Assembly: GCF_029784135.1 (NCBI RefSeq)
Contig: NC_073746.1
Coordinates: forward strand, 241,732,307-241,796,306
Direction of reading: 5' to 3'
DNA: 64,000 nt
Origin: Toxorhynchites rutilus septentrionalis
Taxonomy: Eukaryota; Arthropoda; Insecta; Diptera; Culicidae
The notes under the pieces were generated by a model. It worked only from the letters and a program-made list of their open reading frames with translations. It had not been told where the DNA came from and did no database searches. This document shows positions 1-9,470 of this stretch, in pieces (the first letter of the stretch is position 1; the number at the start of each line of letters is the position of its first letter). The position numbers were made by a program, and so were the translations under genes.

Positions 1-977
1 CCACTCAGTTTTTTTGTTTTTTTATGACTTGACTACAGTTGATACTCATTATCATTTCTTTTACTTCTATTGTTCTATATGTTGTGTTCAAACGACTGTT
101 TGTTAATATATAGTGTTTGTAAATCAAGTAAAAAGATGTGAGGATTTTACATATTCTTTTGTCTATCTTTCCCTATCATATTTCTTTTTTCATTAAGACA
201 TCATAAAATCAGATGAATAAATAAACGAATAAATAAATAAATACATAAACTCTGTCCCTTGACCTGTGCTAAACCTACAACCGTACCTGGACACTTCTGA
301 TCCTTCAACAAATTGCACGGTCATGTCATACACTTCAGAATTTTTCAGACTCTAAGGTGCGAAAAGAGTTAGTGATCCACAACTTCAAGCGACACCTTCC
401 GAGTGAAAAAGCGCCGTGTTCTATGGAATGGTTCCAATTTAGAAAACTTAGTACTCGTGGTTTTGAAAAAAAACCATTTCGAACGCCCTCGATGCCGCCT
501 TCCTCTGGGTTTGTCACCAAAGCAGTTTGTATACAGAACAAACTTTTTTCTTCTGCTACATGCTGCCGTTTTGCGATTGCGTTTGCCACTCGCCACTCGC
601 TGCAACTGCCTGTTGTTGTCTTGATGTCCACCGAACCGAATGTGTTCTGTTCTGAATGCGGGTTTTCTTATCGTCGCGAGCAGCTTTGCCAGCCAACTCG
701 ATCACTTCGGCGGCCGAAACTATATAACGCCGACTAGGTGGACTGGTGCCCTGGTACTCCTAACGCGCTCGACCTAGCTACCTAGCTACCCTTGCGGAGC
801 AATTGGCGAATACACCTACGGGGAATTGCAGACCAACACGGTTCGAACGGGATTTTGCCTTTCCTTTCACTTTTCTCCTTTGCCATGTCCAGACATGGCT
901 GCTTGTGTTGGTTTGTTGATGTGATGTGATGCGAAACGATGTGGTGGACGGTTTGGATGAGAATGATCGTTACGGCA
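1..977. other. Gene-free AT-rich stretch, probably ASCC3 intron
   Basis: No coding exon or recognisable repeat is seen here. There is a short (AAAT)n run near 215-246. A more GC-rich block at about 350-730 has open frames on both strands, but none looks like a known protein. The ASCC3 exon at 6912-8744 ends in a good splice donor, and no continuation is found at lower coordinates, so this stretch is inferred to be intron. Confidence 0.5.
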
Positions 978-988
978 GCGGAGCGGGG

Positions 989-1140
989 GGTGGAGGAGGC
1001 GATCTGGCGTAGTGGTAACATTCATGCCTCTCACGCTAAAGGTCACGAGTTCAATTCTCACTCCCGACATTCTTCCAAAAATGGAAGTAAAAAGTCAAAT
1101 GAGTTGAAAATCACTATAATACAGATAAAAAAAAAAAAAA
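989..1140 (+). mobile_element. tRNA-derived SINE with target site duplication
   Basis: A short element of about 150 bp begins with a tRNA-like head. TGGCGTAGTGG at 1005-1015 fits pol III box A (TRGYNNANNNG), and AGTTCAATTCT near 1049-1059 fits box B. It ends in a run of 15 or so A residues up to 1140. An 11-bp direct repeat GCGGAGCGGGG flanks it at 978-988 and 1141-1151, as expected for target-primed insertion by a LINE. It is not a tRNA gene: the body runs on past the box B region into a non-tRNA tail. Both pol III boxes match consensus, so it may still be transcribed. Confidence 0.85.
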
Positions 1141-1151
1141 GCGGAGCGGGG

Positions 1152-1530
1152 ATTCTTAAGCTGACTGGCTGGCTCGAGAATTACGCATGTGTGAGACTGC
1201 GACCAATGTTTCGTCCATTTTTTTTCTTTTTCCTTTCCAATCGTGCTTCATTGTATTTCGCTGCTGCTCTGGTTGCCCGTTTTGGTCGGTACGATTTGAG
1301 GAGCACAAAATAGACCAATCAAAAATGGGCACATAGTGCATTTGGACAATGCTTGATATTTCACAATTAATCAATTATTTATCTCAAGAAAAATGAAATG
1401 TTATTCGTTATGATAGATGCGTAGATATATTTCCTATCAATTGATGCAAAAACCTTTGCGATCTATTGCGTTTCAAATCTTGCATTTTTTCCTACTTGTT
1501 CAGTGCCTAGATTTTCATTTCACCCCCTAT
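1152..1530. other. Nothing recognised
   Basis: AT-rich sequence with no exon or repeat structure that I can name. Confidence 0.4.
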
Positions 1531-1532
1531 AT

Positions 1533-1825
1533 CTTCCGGTTAGACGTAGTCCTACGTCAAAACGGTCCGAGGTGACCGATTCCGGCAAATCGGCTGACTT
1601 CGTTTTCTGCGATGCCACTGCGTCCGGGAACCCACATGAGTACAGTGTTGGGTAATAGGCCTGACAACTCCGCCTGCGAATGACGGATATCAATAATAGC
1701 ATGTCCGAATAAGACCCTGTCATTATTGAGAAACCGGAGCAGTGGGTCCAAAGACCCAAAAAAGTAGGACGGTTGTAATAGCTGTTATCCATGGTTATTA
1801 TGGAAAAAAATGGTAAGGGGTTGTA
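1533..1825 (-). mobile_element. Non-LTR retrotransposon fragment, RNase H-like domain
   Basis: The minus strand from about 1751 to 1557 reads as an RNase H-like stretch: VLFGHAIIDIRHSQAEL, then VLMWVPGRSGIAENEVSR, close to the WVPGHxGIxGNExAD signature of RNase H in R1/I/LOA-group non-LTR elements. Catalytic residues beyond this are not visible, and the fragment is cut at both ends. The palindrome-like motif GACGTAGTCCTACGTC lies at its left edge, and GACGTAGTTCTACGTC recurs near 3965 and 31677. The hAT element at 1834 is inserted into this repeat block. Confidence 0.55.
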
Positions 1826-1833
1826 TCTAGGAC

Positions 1834-2983
1834 TAGAGATGTGCCATCCGCTCATGAGCTGTTCATTCGAATCGCTTCATCATAGTGAGTGGATTCGGAT
1901 CGGCTCGCAATCAAAACAACGCAGCTCATCAGCTCATTACGGAGCTGGAGAGCTGATGAGCTGTTTAGCTGATGAGCTGCTGAGCTGTTGAGCTGATGAG
2001 CTTCTGAGCTGATGAGCTGCTGAGCTGCTGAGCTGTTGAGCTGATGAGCTGCTGAGCTGTTGAGCTGATGAGCTGCTGAGCTGTTGAGCTGTTGAGCTGC
2101 TGAGCTGTTGAGCTGATGAGCTGCATAGCTGTGGAGCGCAAAAGCAGTAGAGAGTGTGAATTTTGTGACGCCGAAGAATTTTTCGTCTCCCGCGCTTTAT
2201 GATATGACGTCAGTTTGGTTTCGTGTGTCTCTCTTCGTTCTTTAGCTTTAGCAGAGATGCCAGAGAGCAAAAAGGTTTTTGTTTTGAAGATATTCAATCG
2301 TTCCATTAAATTTTTCTTACATCGCCAAACAAAATAAAAAAAATTATGATATGCTTGTAAATGGAATTACTATATTATATTGTTATTTAAACATGACTGT
2401 TCAAACGCATAAATTTATTTCCGCGTGCTGAATCAAAACAATTCAGAAAACTACCCGCCATAAATGCTGATGATTGATAATGGTCCTTTTGTTACCTTTG
2501 TCATGGCGAAGAATTGCTTCTCGTTGCGCCCATTAATGGATTTATTTTTATATCCTTGGATGTTTTATCAAAGTCAAAGTTTGACAAAGTTTTATCAAAA
2601 AACGTTGTCTCAGCCAATATTTCTGAAGGTATTTTATTTGGCTACTGCTGGTTCTTCTGTTGTTTAAGTTCAGCATATCCTAAGCATCTTCTATGGTGGA
2701 TTTCAGCATTCAATATTTGTTGTATATTATATTATTAGAATCCATATGAAATTTAGTTTGTGTACAAACTACAAAAAAGTGTTACAAATTAAATTCGTTT
2801 ATTTTTTTGATTTCCGTCTATTAAGAAAATGAACACTATAAAATGTCCCATGGTAGTTATGCAATTGTGTGGACAGCCGCAAAATTCAATTGAGCTGAAG
2901 AGCTGTTCCGAATGAGCAGCTCACTTGTATGAGCTGGACGGCTCTGAGCCTCTCACCATGATGAGCTGATTTGCCCATCTCTA
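1834..2983 (+). mobile_element. Non-autonomous hAT-like element, copy 1
   Basis: The element starts TAGAGATGTGCCATCC and ends GGGCAAATC-type (reverse strand) with CATCTCTA, giving terminal inverted repeats TAGAGATGKGC. It is flanked by an exact 8-bp duplication TCTAGGAC at 1826-1833 and 2984-2991, the hAT hallmark. No transposase is present. Both subterminal regions are dense in GAGCTG/CAGCTC motifs, and on the left they have grown into a tandem array (separate entry). Related to copy 2 at 17600-18351, which lies in the opposite orientation. Confidence 0.85.
1937..2128 (+). repeat. GAGCTG minisatellite inside hAT copy 1
   Basis: About 25 head-to-tail copies of 7-8 bp units of the type GAGCTGNT (mixtures of GAGCTGATGAGCTGCT and GAGCTGTT). 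The unit is the same as the scattered subterminal motif of the element, so it looks like local expansion of a subterminal repeat. Confidence 0.85.
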
Positions 2984-2991
2984 TCTAGGAC

Positions 2992-3990
2992 ACGACCGCG
3001 TATTTTCGATGTAGAACTACGCAATTATATTATTAAAACCACTTGTTTACCACTTCTAATATGATTTTAGAATGCATCGAAATTTTGGTAATAGATTATG
3101 TTCTTCGTTACAAATAAATTTGATGAACGTCCTTTTACGTTTGATATGATGCCTAGGACTACCAAAATATGTGAAACGATCATTGTATTTTATAATCCCT
3201 TTCTAAAATTATTGCATTTCTCATGTTTACGTAGTTCTCGAACCGCGCAAGTTCATTCACCTCTAGTATCTGGAATGACGATTTTCCCAGGCTTCTTAAT
3301 TTGAAAGTACGTTTTAGGAAAAAATAATCCGGTCTGCACAACGACAAGCGAGTACAAAAGTACCCCCGACTTGCATGTGTTTGCAAAGCTGATTCCCCCA
3401 GACACATTGATTTTGAAGTCCGTGTTAGGGAAACACAGCTCGGTGGGAACAAAAATACTCCTGACTTGCATGTATATTTGCAGAGCGGATTTCCACAGGT
3501 ACATCGATTTTGAAGTCTGTGTTGGGGAAACCGTAAATCGGGCCAATCAAAACTTGGCAGTTAGGGCGTTTAAATAACGCTTGTAATATAGTTATTCAAT
3601 TGTTCATCTTATGAAAAACAATATTTTATTAATTGTGATAGACGCGTCAAAAATTGATGCAAACATCTTTTCGATCTGTTATGAAATGTTCGAGTTATAA
3701 GCATTCGAAACACGGGTAGGGTTAGCAAACAAATCGGCAGAACAAATGTTCTTCCTGGAAAACTGAAAGTTCTTCCAGTTTTCATGAATTTAAACCGTTT
3801 GAGATTAGTGAATTGTAATGTATAGCATATCAAACAAATCTTAGAGAATTTCCGATTCGTTTGGTATGCAAATCATGAGAATTTGTTCACAGTGAAAATA
3901 GTTATTAACGTTAACTTTATTTCATAAAAACGTGACCTGTTTTCTGATTTGACACCCTTCCTGAAAGACGTAGTTCTACGTCAAAAGCAA
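2992..3990. repeat. Dispersed repeat, relative of 30677-31697
   Basis: It begins with ACGACCGCGTATTTTCGATG then GTAGAACTACGC, and ends with GACGTAGTTCTACGTC near 3965-3980. The last 250 bp (from about 3740) match 31441-31692 closely. Inside it at about 3281-3545 are roughly three imperfect 95-bp tandem units; two of them start GACTTGCATGT at 3368 and 3463. It resembles an untranslated or promoter segment of a non-LTR retroelement, but that is inference. Confidence 0.6.
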
Positions 3991-4148
3991 TGGATAAACC
4001 CCTAAGCTAAGGTGTGACGCGACCCGTGCCGAGGGATCGTTAACAGAGCCTGTGGAACACCAGGGTACCCTCCACAGTATCGCCCTTACTGCATTAAGCC
4101 GGTCATGATGCAGCGGACCTTCTTTACTGCGAGACTCGTGGGACTTCT

Positions 4149-4490
4149 ATGGATAATCCATATCCAAATGAACAAAATGAGCGGTTAAAACTAACGCAGA
4201 ACACTAAGGTTTTGCACATAAATCTCCATCATGCTAAAGCAGCGTCGAGCGTGCTGTCTAGGAGGTTTATCAAAGACGCTATGGATTTAGCTTTAATTAA
4301 AGAGCCTTGGGTCCACAAAGGAAAAATACTTGGTATTCATACTGGTTCAAACAAGTTATTCTACTAGCATGACTCCCCAAGAACTGCTGTCCTAGCAAAA
4401 GCAAATATTAAACACTTTCCTATAACTGAGTTCATTAAACGAGACATCGTCGCGATCAGAGTTGAGATACCGAGCTGCACAGTCCTGATA
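4149..4490 (+). pseudogene. LOA/Lian-type endonuclease fragment, N-terminal half
   Basis: The plus strand reads VLHINLHHAKAASSVLSRRF then ALIKEPWV, the start of the apurinic-type endonuclease domain of LOA/Lian-group non-LTR retrotransposons. An in-frame stop at 4365-4367 breaks it. The same frame then continues with SPRTAVLAKANIKHFPITEF and RDIVAIRVEIPSCT. Homology stops near 4490, where the next part of the same domain appears on the other strand. Confidence 0.7.
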
Positions 4491-4790
4491 GCGTTTATAA
4501 ACGTTGGTTCATTGCCTACAATGGCAATGTCAATGTTGTTTGAAGGGAGAAATTCTAAAAAACATTCACCTCGACTGTTTATGTCAGTACTACAAAGTTT
4601 GATGAGCGTTGGCAACACAGCCAATGAGGAAGTCTTTGTTGATTTCTCTGCAATAATTTACGAACGCCGCAACCTCTTGGAGAGATGCCTCAGGTACGTC
4701 GCCAGGCAAATAAACCAACGCAGTTATTATGTCAGATCTGACGCCTGGCGGCTTGTACCCATGGGTGTTTGGATCTAGTCGATGGCATCA
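4490..4790 (-). pseudogene. LOA-type endonuclease fragment, C-terminal half (inverted)
   Basis: Read from 4790 down to 4490 the minus strand gives PPGVRSDIITALVYLPGD, EINKDFLIGCVANAHQTL, STDINSRGECFLEF and VGNEPTFINA. These are the middle and end of the same endonuclease family (GxDANAHHxLWGSxDxNxRG and NVGNEPTF motifs). Stops and a D-to-V change in the GCDANAH motif show it is dead. It directly follows the N-terminal half on the opposite strand, so the element carries an inversion. Confidence 0.65.
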
Positions 4791-4879
4791 CTGACATTCG
4801 CCGAATCGGATACCCCGAGCAGTTTGGAAATAGCTTTCAAAAGATTCAAACGGGTGGCACAGCTCTTCTTAACTACGAT

Positions 4880-5720
4880 CAATAACATCTCCAAGGATCT
4901 TTATCGTTTTCCAGCGAAGGATATAGTTTTTGTATAGTTGAACCTTGGAGTTGGGATCCTGACGTTTGTCGTTGCATATCACCATATGGCCGCTCTTCTG
5001 CACCGACAGTCTGCATCCTCTCTTGGCCGCCTACCGACCGATTGGTAACTGCTTGTATCTTGATGAGTGGAATCCTGTAGGTGTCACAAACTGCTATCAG
5101 AAGAATGTTGTCCTCGTAGACGAACACAAAGGCTCAACTAGGCAGGACCTGGAATAAGCTACTCATGGCGACGAGAAAGAATGTAACGGGAAGAACAGAA
5201 CGTGGAGGTACTCCTGTCTCTTTGTAGAAGTTCTTGATGAAATGAAGTATTAGTCTGTTGTACGGCTTTTCCAGGTCCAGTGCTACCATCTCCATGAGCT
5301 AGCGGTTCATGTTGGATTCGGCTATCACGTCTCCAAGAGTTCCGAAGTAGTTGGTGGTGCCCATATTGGGTTGGAAGGCGAACTAACGATAGTCCAATTT
5401 CCTGTTTTCAAGCAGAAAAGTGGCCAGACGTCTGTTCGCCATTTTTCCAGCATCTTCGATGGACAGAAGATCAAGGACATTGGACGGATGCCTTTTTACT
5501 TTGGCCGAACGTAGGTATGGGAATTATTGTGTCTCCAACCCTCGTGGAATTCGAGTGTACTCCACAGGTCGTTAAAGATGCTGAGAAGGACGGACTATCC
5601 AAGCAGGGACAGCTGTTTCAGCTTCTTATAGCCGATACCGTCATGGTTGGTTGACTCACCTTTGGCCGAACGTAGGGCGACGGAAATTTTTTCTCTATGG
5701 TGAAGTTTTGGCTGAGAACA
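4880..5720 (-). pseudogene. Degenerate non-LTR reverse transcriptase
   Basis: On the minus strand from about 5720 to 4880, separated by stops and frame changes, one reads NRKLDYR then FAFQPNMGTTNYFGTLGD, MVALDLEKPYNRLILHF (compare ALDLxKAYDRV) and FVYEDNILLIAV, a corrupted YADDxxLIA catalytic box. This order and spacing fit an I/Jockey-group reverse transcriptase. It is probably a different element from the LOA endonuclease next to it. Confidence 0.65.
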
Positions 5721-6110
5721 TTATCGGAACGACTCACCGGAACCACAAAGTAGCTGACCGAAGAGAAAAGCTTCCTGTCGACCGATGAAATCGGGATCTC
5801 ATTCGGAGGTGGAGAGTGTTATACCGTCCATTGGAAGAATGGGATGTTGGCTTCTCTTCCCATTCAGCGTGTTCAGAGATCTCTGACGGATGTCCTTAGG
5901 TGGATGGATATGCGGGAATTCGGGTTTTCTTTTATTCAAGGACGTTGCATTTGTAGTTCGATTTCCAGGCTGGGCGGTACGAAGTACTGGTATGGACGGC
6001 GAGGGTGTTTTTGCAAGCCTGTCGTTTAGTTCGTTGGATTCTATGTCGGAGTCAGAGAAAATAGCCGAGCTGGAGTTTTGTGTCCTTACCTTCGTTGTGG
6101 TTTGTGGAGA

Positions 6111-6350
6111 TCAAGTGGATTTGACCGCCGGCCGGGGGGAAGTAGGGGTATTTATAAAGAAGGAAGGGCTGAAATGAGCGATTAGTGTTATCCCGGATTT
6201 TTCGGTCCTTTTTGTTTCTGTCAATAATGACATAGCTTTCGACATCTCCTTTTGCTGTAGAGTAATGATTTTGTCCTTCTGGGCCAATCGTTGTTCCGTG
6301 GCCGCTAGTGTGTCGTCGATTTTATCCACCAGAGACTTGATCATTTTCAT
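6111..6350 (-). pseudogene. Possible retroelement ORF1 coiled-coil piece
   Basis: A 79-codon minus-strand frame is rich in charged heptad-like sequence (IKSLVDKIDDTLAATEQRL, then KDKIITLQQKEMSKAM). It lies just upstream, in the minus direction, of the reverse transcriptase remnant, where an ORF1 coiled coil would be expected. No zinc knuckle is seen, so the call rests on position and composition only. Confidence 0.3.
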
Positions 6351-6911
6351 GTCTTTCTTTCGGTTGTTGTAAGCTGCTTGAAGGTTTTATCACGTGAGTC
6401 GCGGCGGTATTTGTGATTCTGTGTTTCTTAGCGATGAATCCATGAGTAATGTATTCTTCATTGTAAGTGCACAATTTTTTCGTGGATGATGGTAAATCAC
6501 GGTTAAAAATTGCATTTTTTCATTGAATACATTCATCCAAAAAGTCTATTTGCTAATAGTGGATCAAAATTCCAACATGCTGGAGAGAGCTCAAATAGAT
6601 TGAGTCATTTTAACGTTTACGGTGCACAGGCAACTTCTCAACACACTCTAAAAATTGGTTTAGTTGATACAAAGGCGCATTTTGAAATTAAATAAGAAGG
6701 AAGCTAACGAAAAAAAAAGTTGGAAAGAATTCAAAGATGCAATGTAAAACATCAAACCTTTCATTTTAGAAAACAAATTATCAAATTGCGCATACAAATA
6801 AAGAACATAAAACACGAAATTAAGATATGTCTGTTGTCCGTATTTAGACAGTTTACCCCATATTTTCTCATTTTCAGCCTCCAATAGAACTTTGTGTAAT
6901 TGGATACCTAC

Positions 6912-9470
6912 CTTAATAATTCCATCAGCGAAATATTTTTCCACCAGATTTCGATCCTGTCGCAGCATCCCAGCATGATGCATGGCCAGCCCACTCATGA
7001 ACAGTTCCACCAGCTGCTTGTTTCTGCTCTTCGAAATCGCCTTCATCGCGTTCCCATACTCCGGATTGCTTTCCGGAGTGAGCAACTGCGAGTGTCCTTT
7101 CTGTTGGGCGAACTCCTTGATGACGGTGGCCGTTCGTACAGTTGCGTTTCGAGCATGAACAAACACCATGACCTGATGACCCTGGCGCACCATATCGATA
7201 CAGCGATCATAGCAAATCGTGTCCATATCGGACAACTGCTGGAGCGCCTTGAGCGACTTGACACCGATGAAATCCGTGCTAAGCGGAACCGGTCGGAAGC
7301 GCGAATCGAAAAAGAACAAACCGATCATTGGGTTTACCCTGAGGAATCGGGCAACATCAATATAGTTTGGAAGAGTAGCTGACAGGCCAACTATTCGAAT
7401 CATGCTCTGCGATGATTCCACCAGACGGAGTGTGCGAGCTACCAATGCTTCCACCACTGGTCCACGTTCACCGTGCAACAGGTGAACTTCATCGATGATG
7501 AGAAGCTTCACGAGACTGATGAAAGCGACATCGCCAGCACCTTTCCTAGTGACAACATCCCACTTTTCAGGAGTGGTGACAATCATCTGTGTCTGTTGCA
7601 TTTCCGTTTTTGTCAACTGCATATCGCCAGTGAGCTCTCTTACCGCAATGCCAAGCGGTTGTAATCGTTTGCCAAAATTGCTAGTCATTTCGGCAGCCAA
7701 CGCTTTCATCGGGGCAACATAAACAATTTTGAACTGATCACGATGGATCACTCCTTGGTCCACAAATTGTCGAATTGTGTTAACTATGGTTAACATTGCC
7801 ACGTTTGTCTTACCTGCACCGGTAGGGGCACAAATCAGCAAATTTTCATTGCTGTGATAAGCAGCAGAATAAACAACTGTCTGGATCCGATTTAGCTCTT
7901 TGCAACCTTTGAAGGCTATCTGTCCTATCTCGTCTAAAGAGTTGGTTTGAATTCTGTTTTCTCCTATGGATAAAGACGGCGGATCGGTTGCCGGAATTTT
8001 GACCTCCTCAAACATCTTGGTATCATTTCTTTCCACATTGTCCGGTAGCATTAATTTTCCACCAGCAATAAATCCTACATGGGACTTAGCTTCGCTATAT
8101 GAATCGTACACGTTAGTATATTTGACTTGTTTCGGTGGCCTCGGTGCCATCGTTCTCGGCGGCTTGTCATCCAAAATTGGCGCCATTTGGGCCGCCATTA
8201 ACAGACTCTGCTGATAGTTCAGTCTCAATTTCAGTGGGTCCAATTCTTCTTCCTCTTCATCGACACCACCGACGGAATTTAAAAATTTCTTCAGTTTCTT
8301 TTCCTCCTTGTTGACCTGCTTCCGAAGTTGCTTCTCCGATTCGGACTGTATCATGACTGGCATCAGATATGAGGGTGCATGTTGCATTGCTTCCAGCTTT
8401 TTCACAGCTTTCTCTTTAAAAACATTTATCTGTGCCATAGCCTTAACTTTTTCAATAACCTGCTTTCGGTTCTGCAACAACTCTTCGATCAATTCAAACT
8501 TGTCGAAGCCAAGCAAATCAAATAAATCATTTTGAAGCTCATCGTTTGATTTTGCCGATTTTAGAAGATCAACTAAGCTATCAATCATCTCCGCCGGCAT
8601 TTGTTTCGCCAACCACGATCGCGTGTGTTTCTCTTCCGCTGATTGGGAAGAACATGGCTCCGGTTGCGGATGTGATTTGCTGTCATACTTCATCGAGAAT
8701 GCAATCGTGGATTTGTTCTCCGATGGAAGGGCTGGGGAAAGATCCTACAAAATAGAATTTTAGTAGAAGATAAGCGTGACCATCATTATAAATACCGATA
8801 GTAAACTGAAGTCGTGATTGAAGCCATCTGGCATATTGCAATTTACGTGGGATCCCCAAAGAGATTTAGATCCATCTGCTTCTGTGTGTTTCTCTGATTC
8901 CTCTAGAAATTTTCGACAATCCTCGTTGAGATGTGAACTTATTTCACTCACAAGCTGAAATATTAACATCAATTTGGATCTAATGTAAACAGGACTGGAC
9001 CAGGACTTCATACCACAAACATTTTATTGATGAGTCCATTCGGAACTTGACCGAACATTTTTTTAAGACGTGAGGTGTGCTTCATCATAACAATCTTCTG
9101 GTCCAAAAACAATCGTAGGATAAAGATTGCCGCTTCGTCCACCAGCACAGCATTCTCTTCGTTTCCCAGCATATCGCGACAGTGATTCCATAAATTGCGC
9201 AAATTGTTCGTTACCATTGCCGATTCTTTGGCTTCCATCTGTTTGCTTATGTACACTTTGAATTCCTTCCATGAAACTCCACTGAAATGGAACGGAGGGA
9301 AGTTGGAACGAAATCTGAGTGAATCTAATAAAAACAATTCACCTTCTAGCCTCCTGGTTGCGGAAAATATGTAGTGCTGGCCTATCCTCAGGCCGGTTAA
9401 CGAGCTCCCGGCGAATATCCAGATCCGTGTTGACTCTCACCGATCGAGACAGCTTTGGCAAATCAGACAT
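6912..9470 (-). CDS. ASCC3: ASCC3-like Ski2-family RNA/DNA helicase, 5' part
   Basis: Orthologue of activating signal cointegrator 1 complex subunit 3 (Drosophila obe/CG5205), a large two-cassette Ski2-like helicase of the ASCC/ribosome quality trigger complex that also aids DNA alkylation repair. Coding exons on the minus strand: 9470-9343, 9281-9014, 8954-8796 and 8744-6912, with consensus splice sites and phases that join to 796 codons. The start at 9470 gives MSDLPKLSRSVRV. The fourth exon holds Walker A APTGAGKT (about residues 491-498), TTPEKWDVVTRK, DEVH (603-606), GLSATLPN (638-645) and MVFVHARNAT. It ends at GIIKV-type sequence just before motif V, at donor AAG|GTAGGT. The rest of cassette 1 and all of cassette 2 are not found at lower coordinates, so the gene must continue left of the window or be truncated. 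Reading on without splicing gives stop-terminated junk. Confidence 0.93.

Noticed and set aside
1001..1070. tRNA gene
   Set aside because: Has pol III boxes but no full cloverleaf; body, A tail and TSD identify a SINE. The same holds for 44600-44665.
1965..2306. Minus-strand ORF with SSTAQQLI repeats
   Set aside because: Pure translation of the GAGCTG minisatellite.
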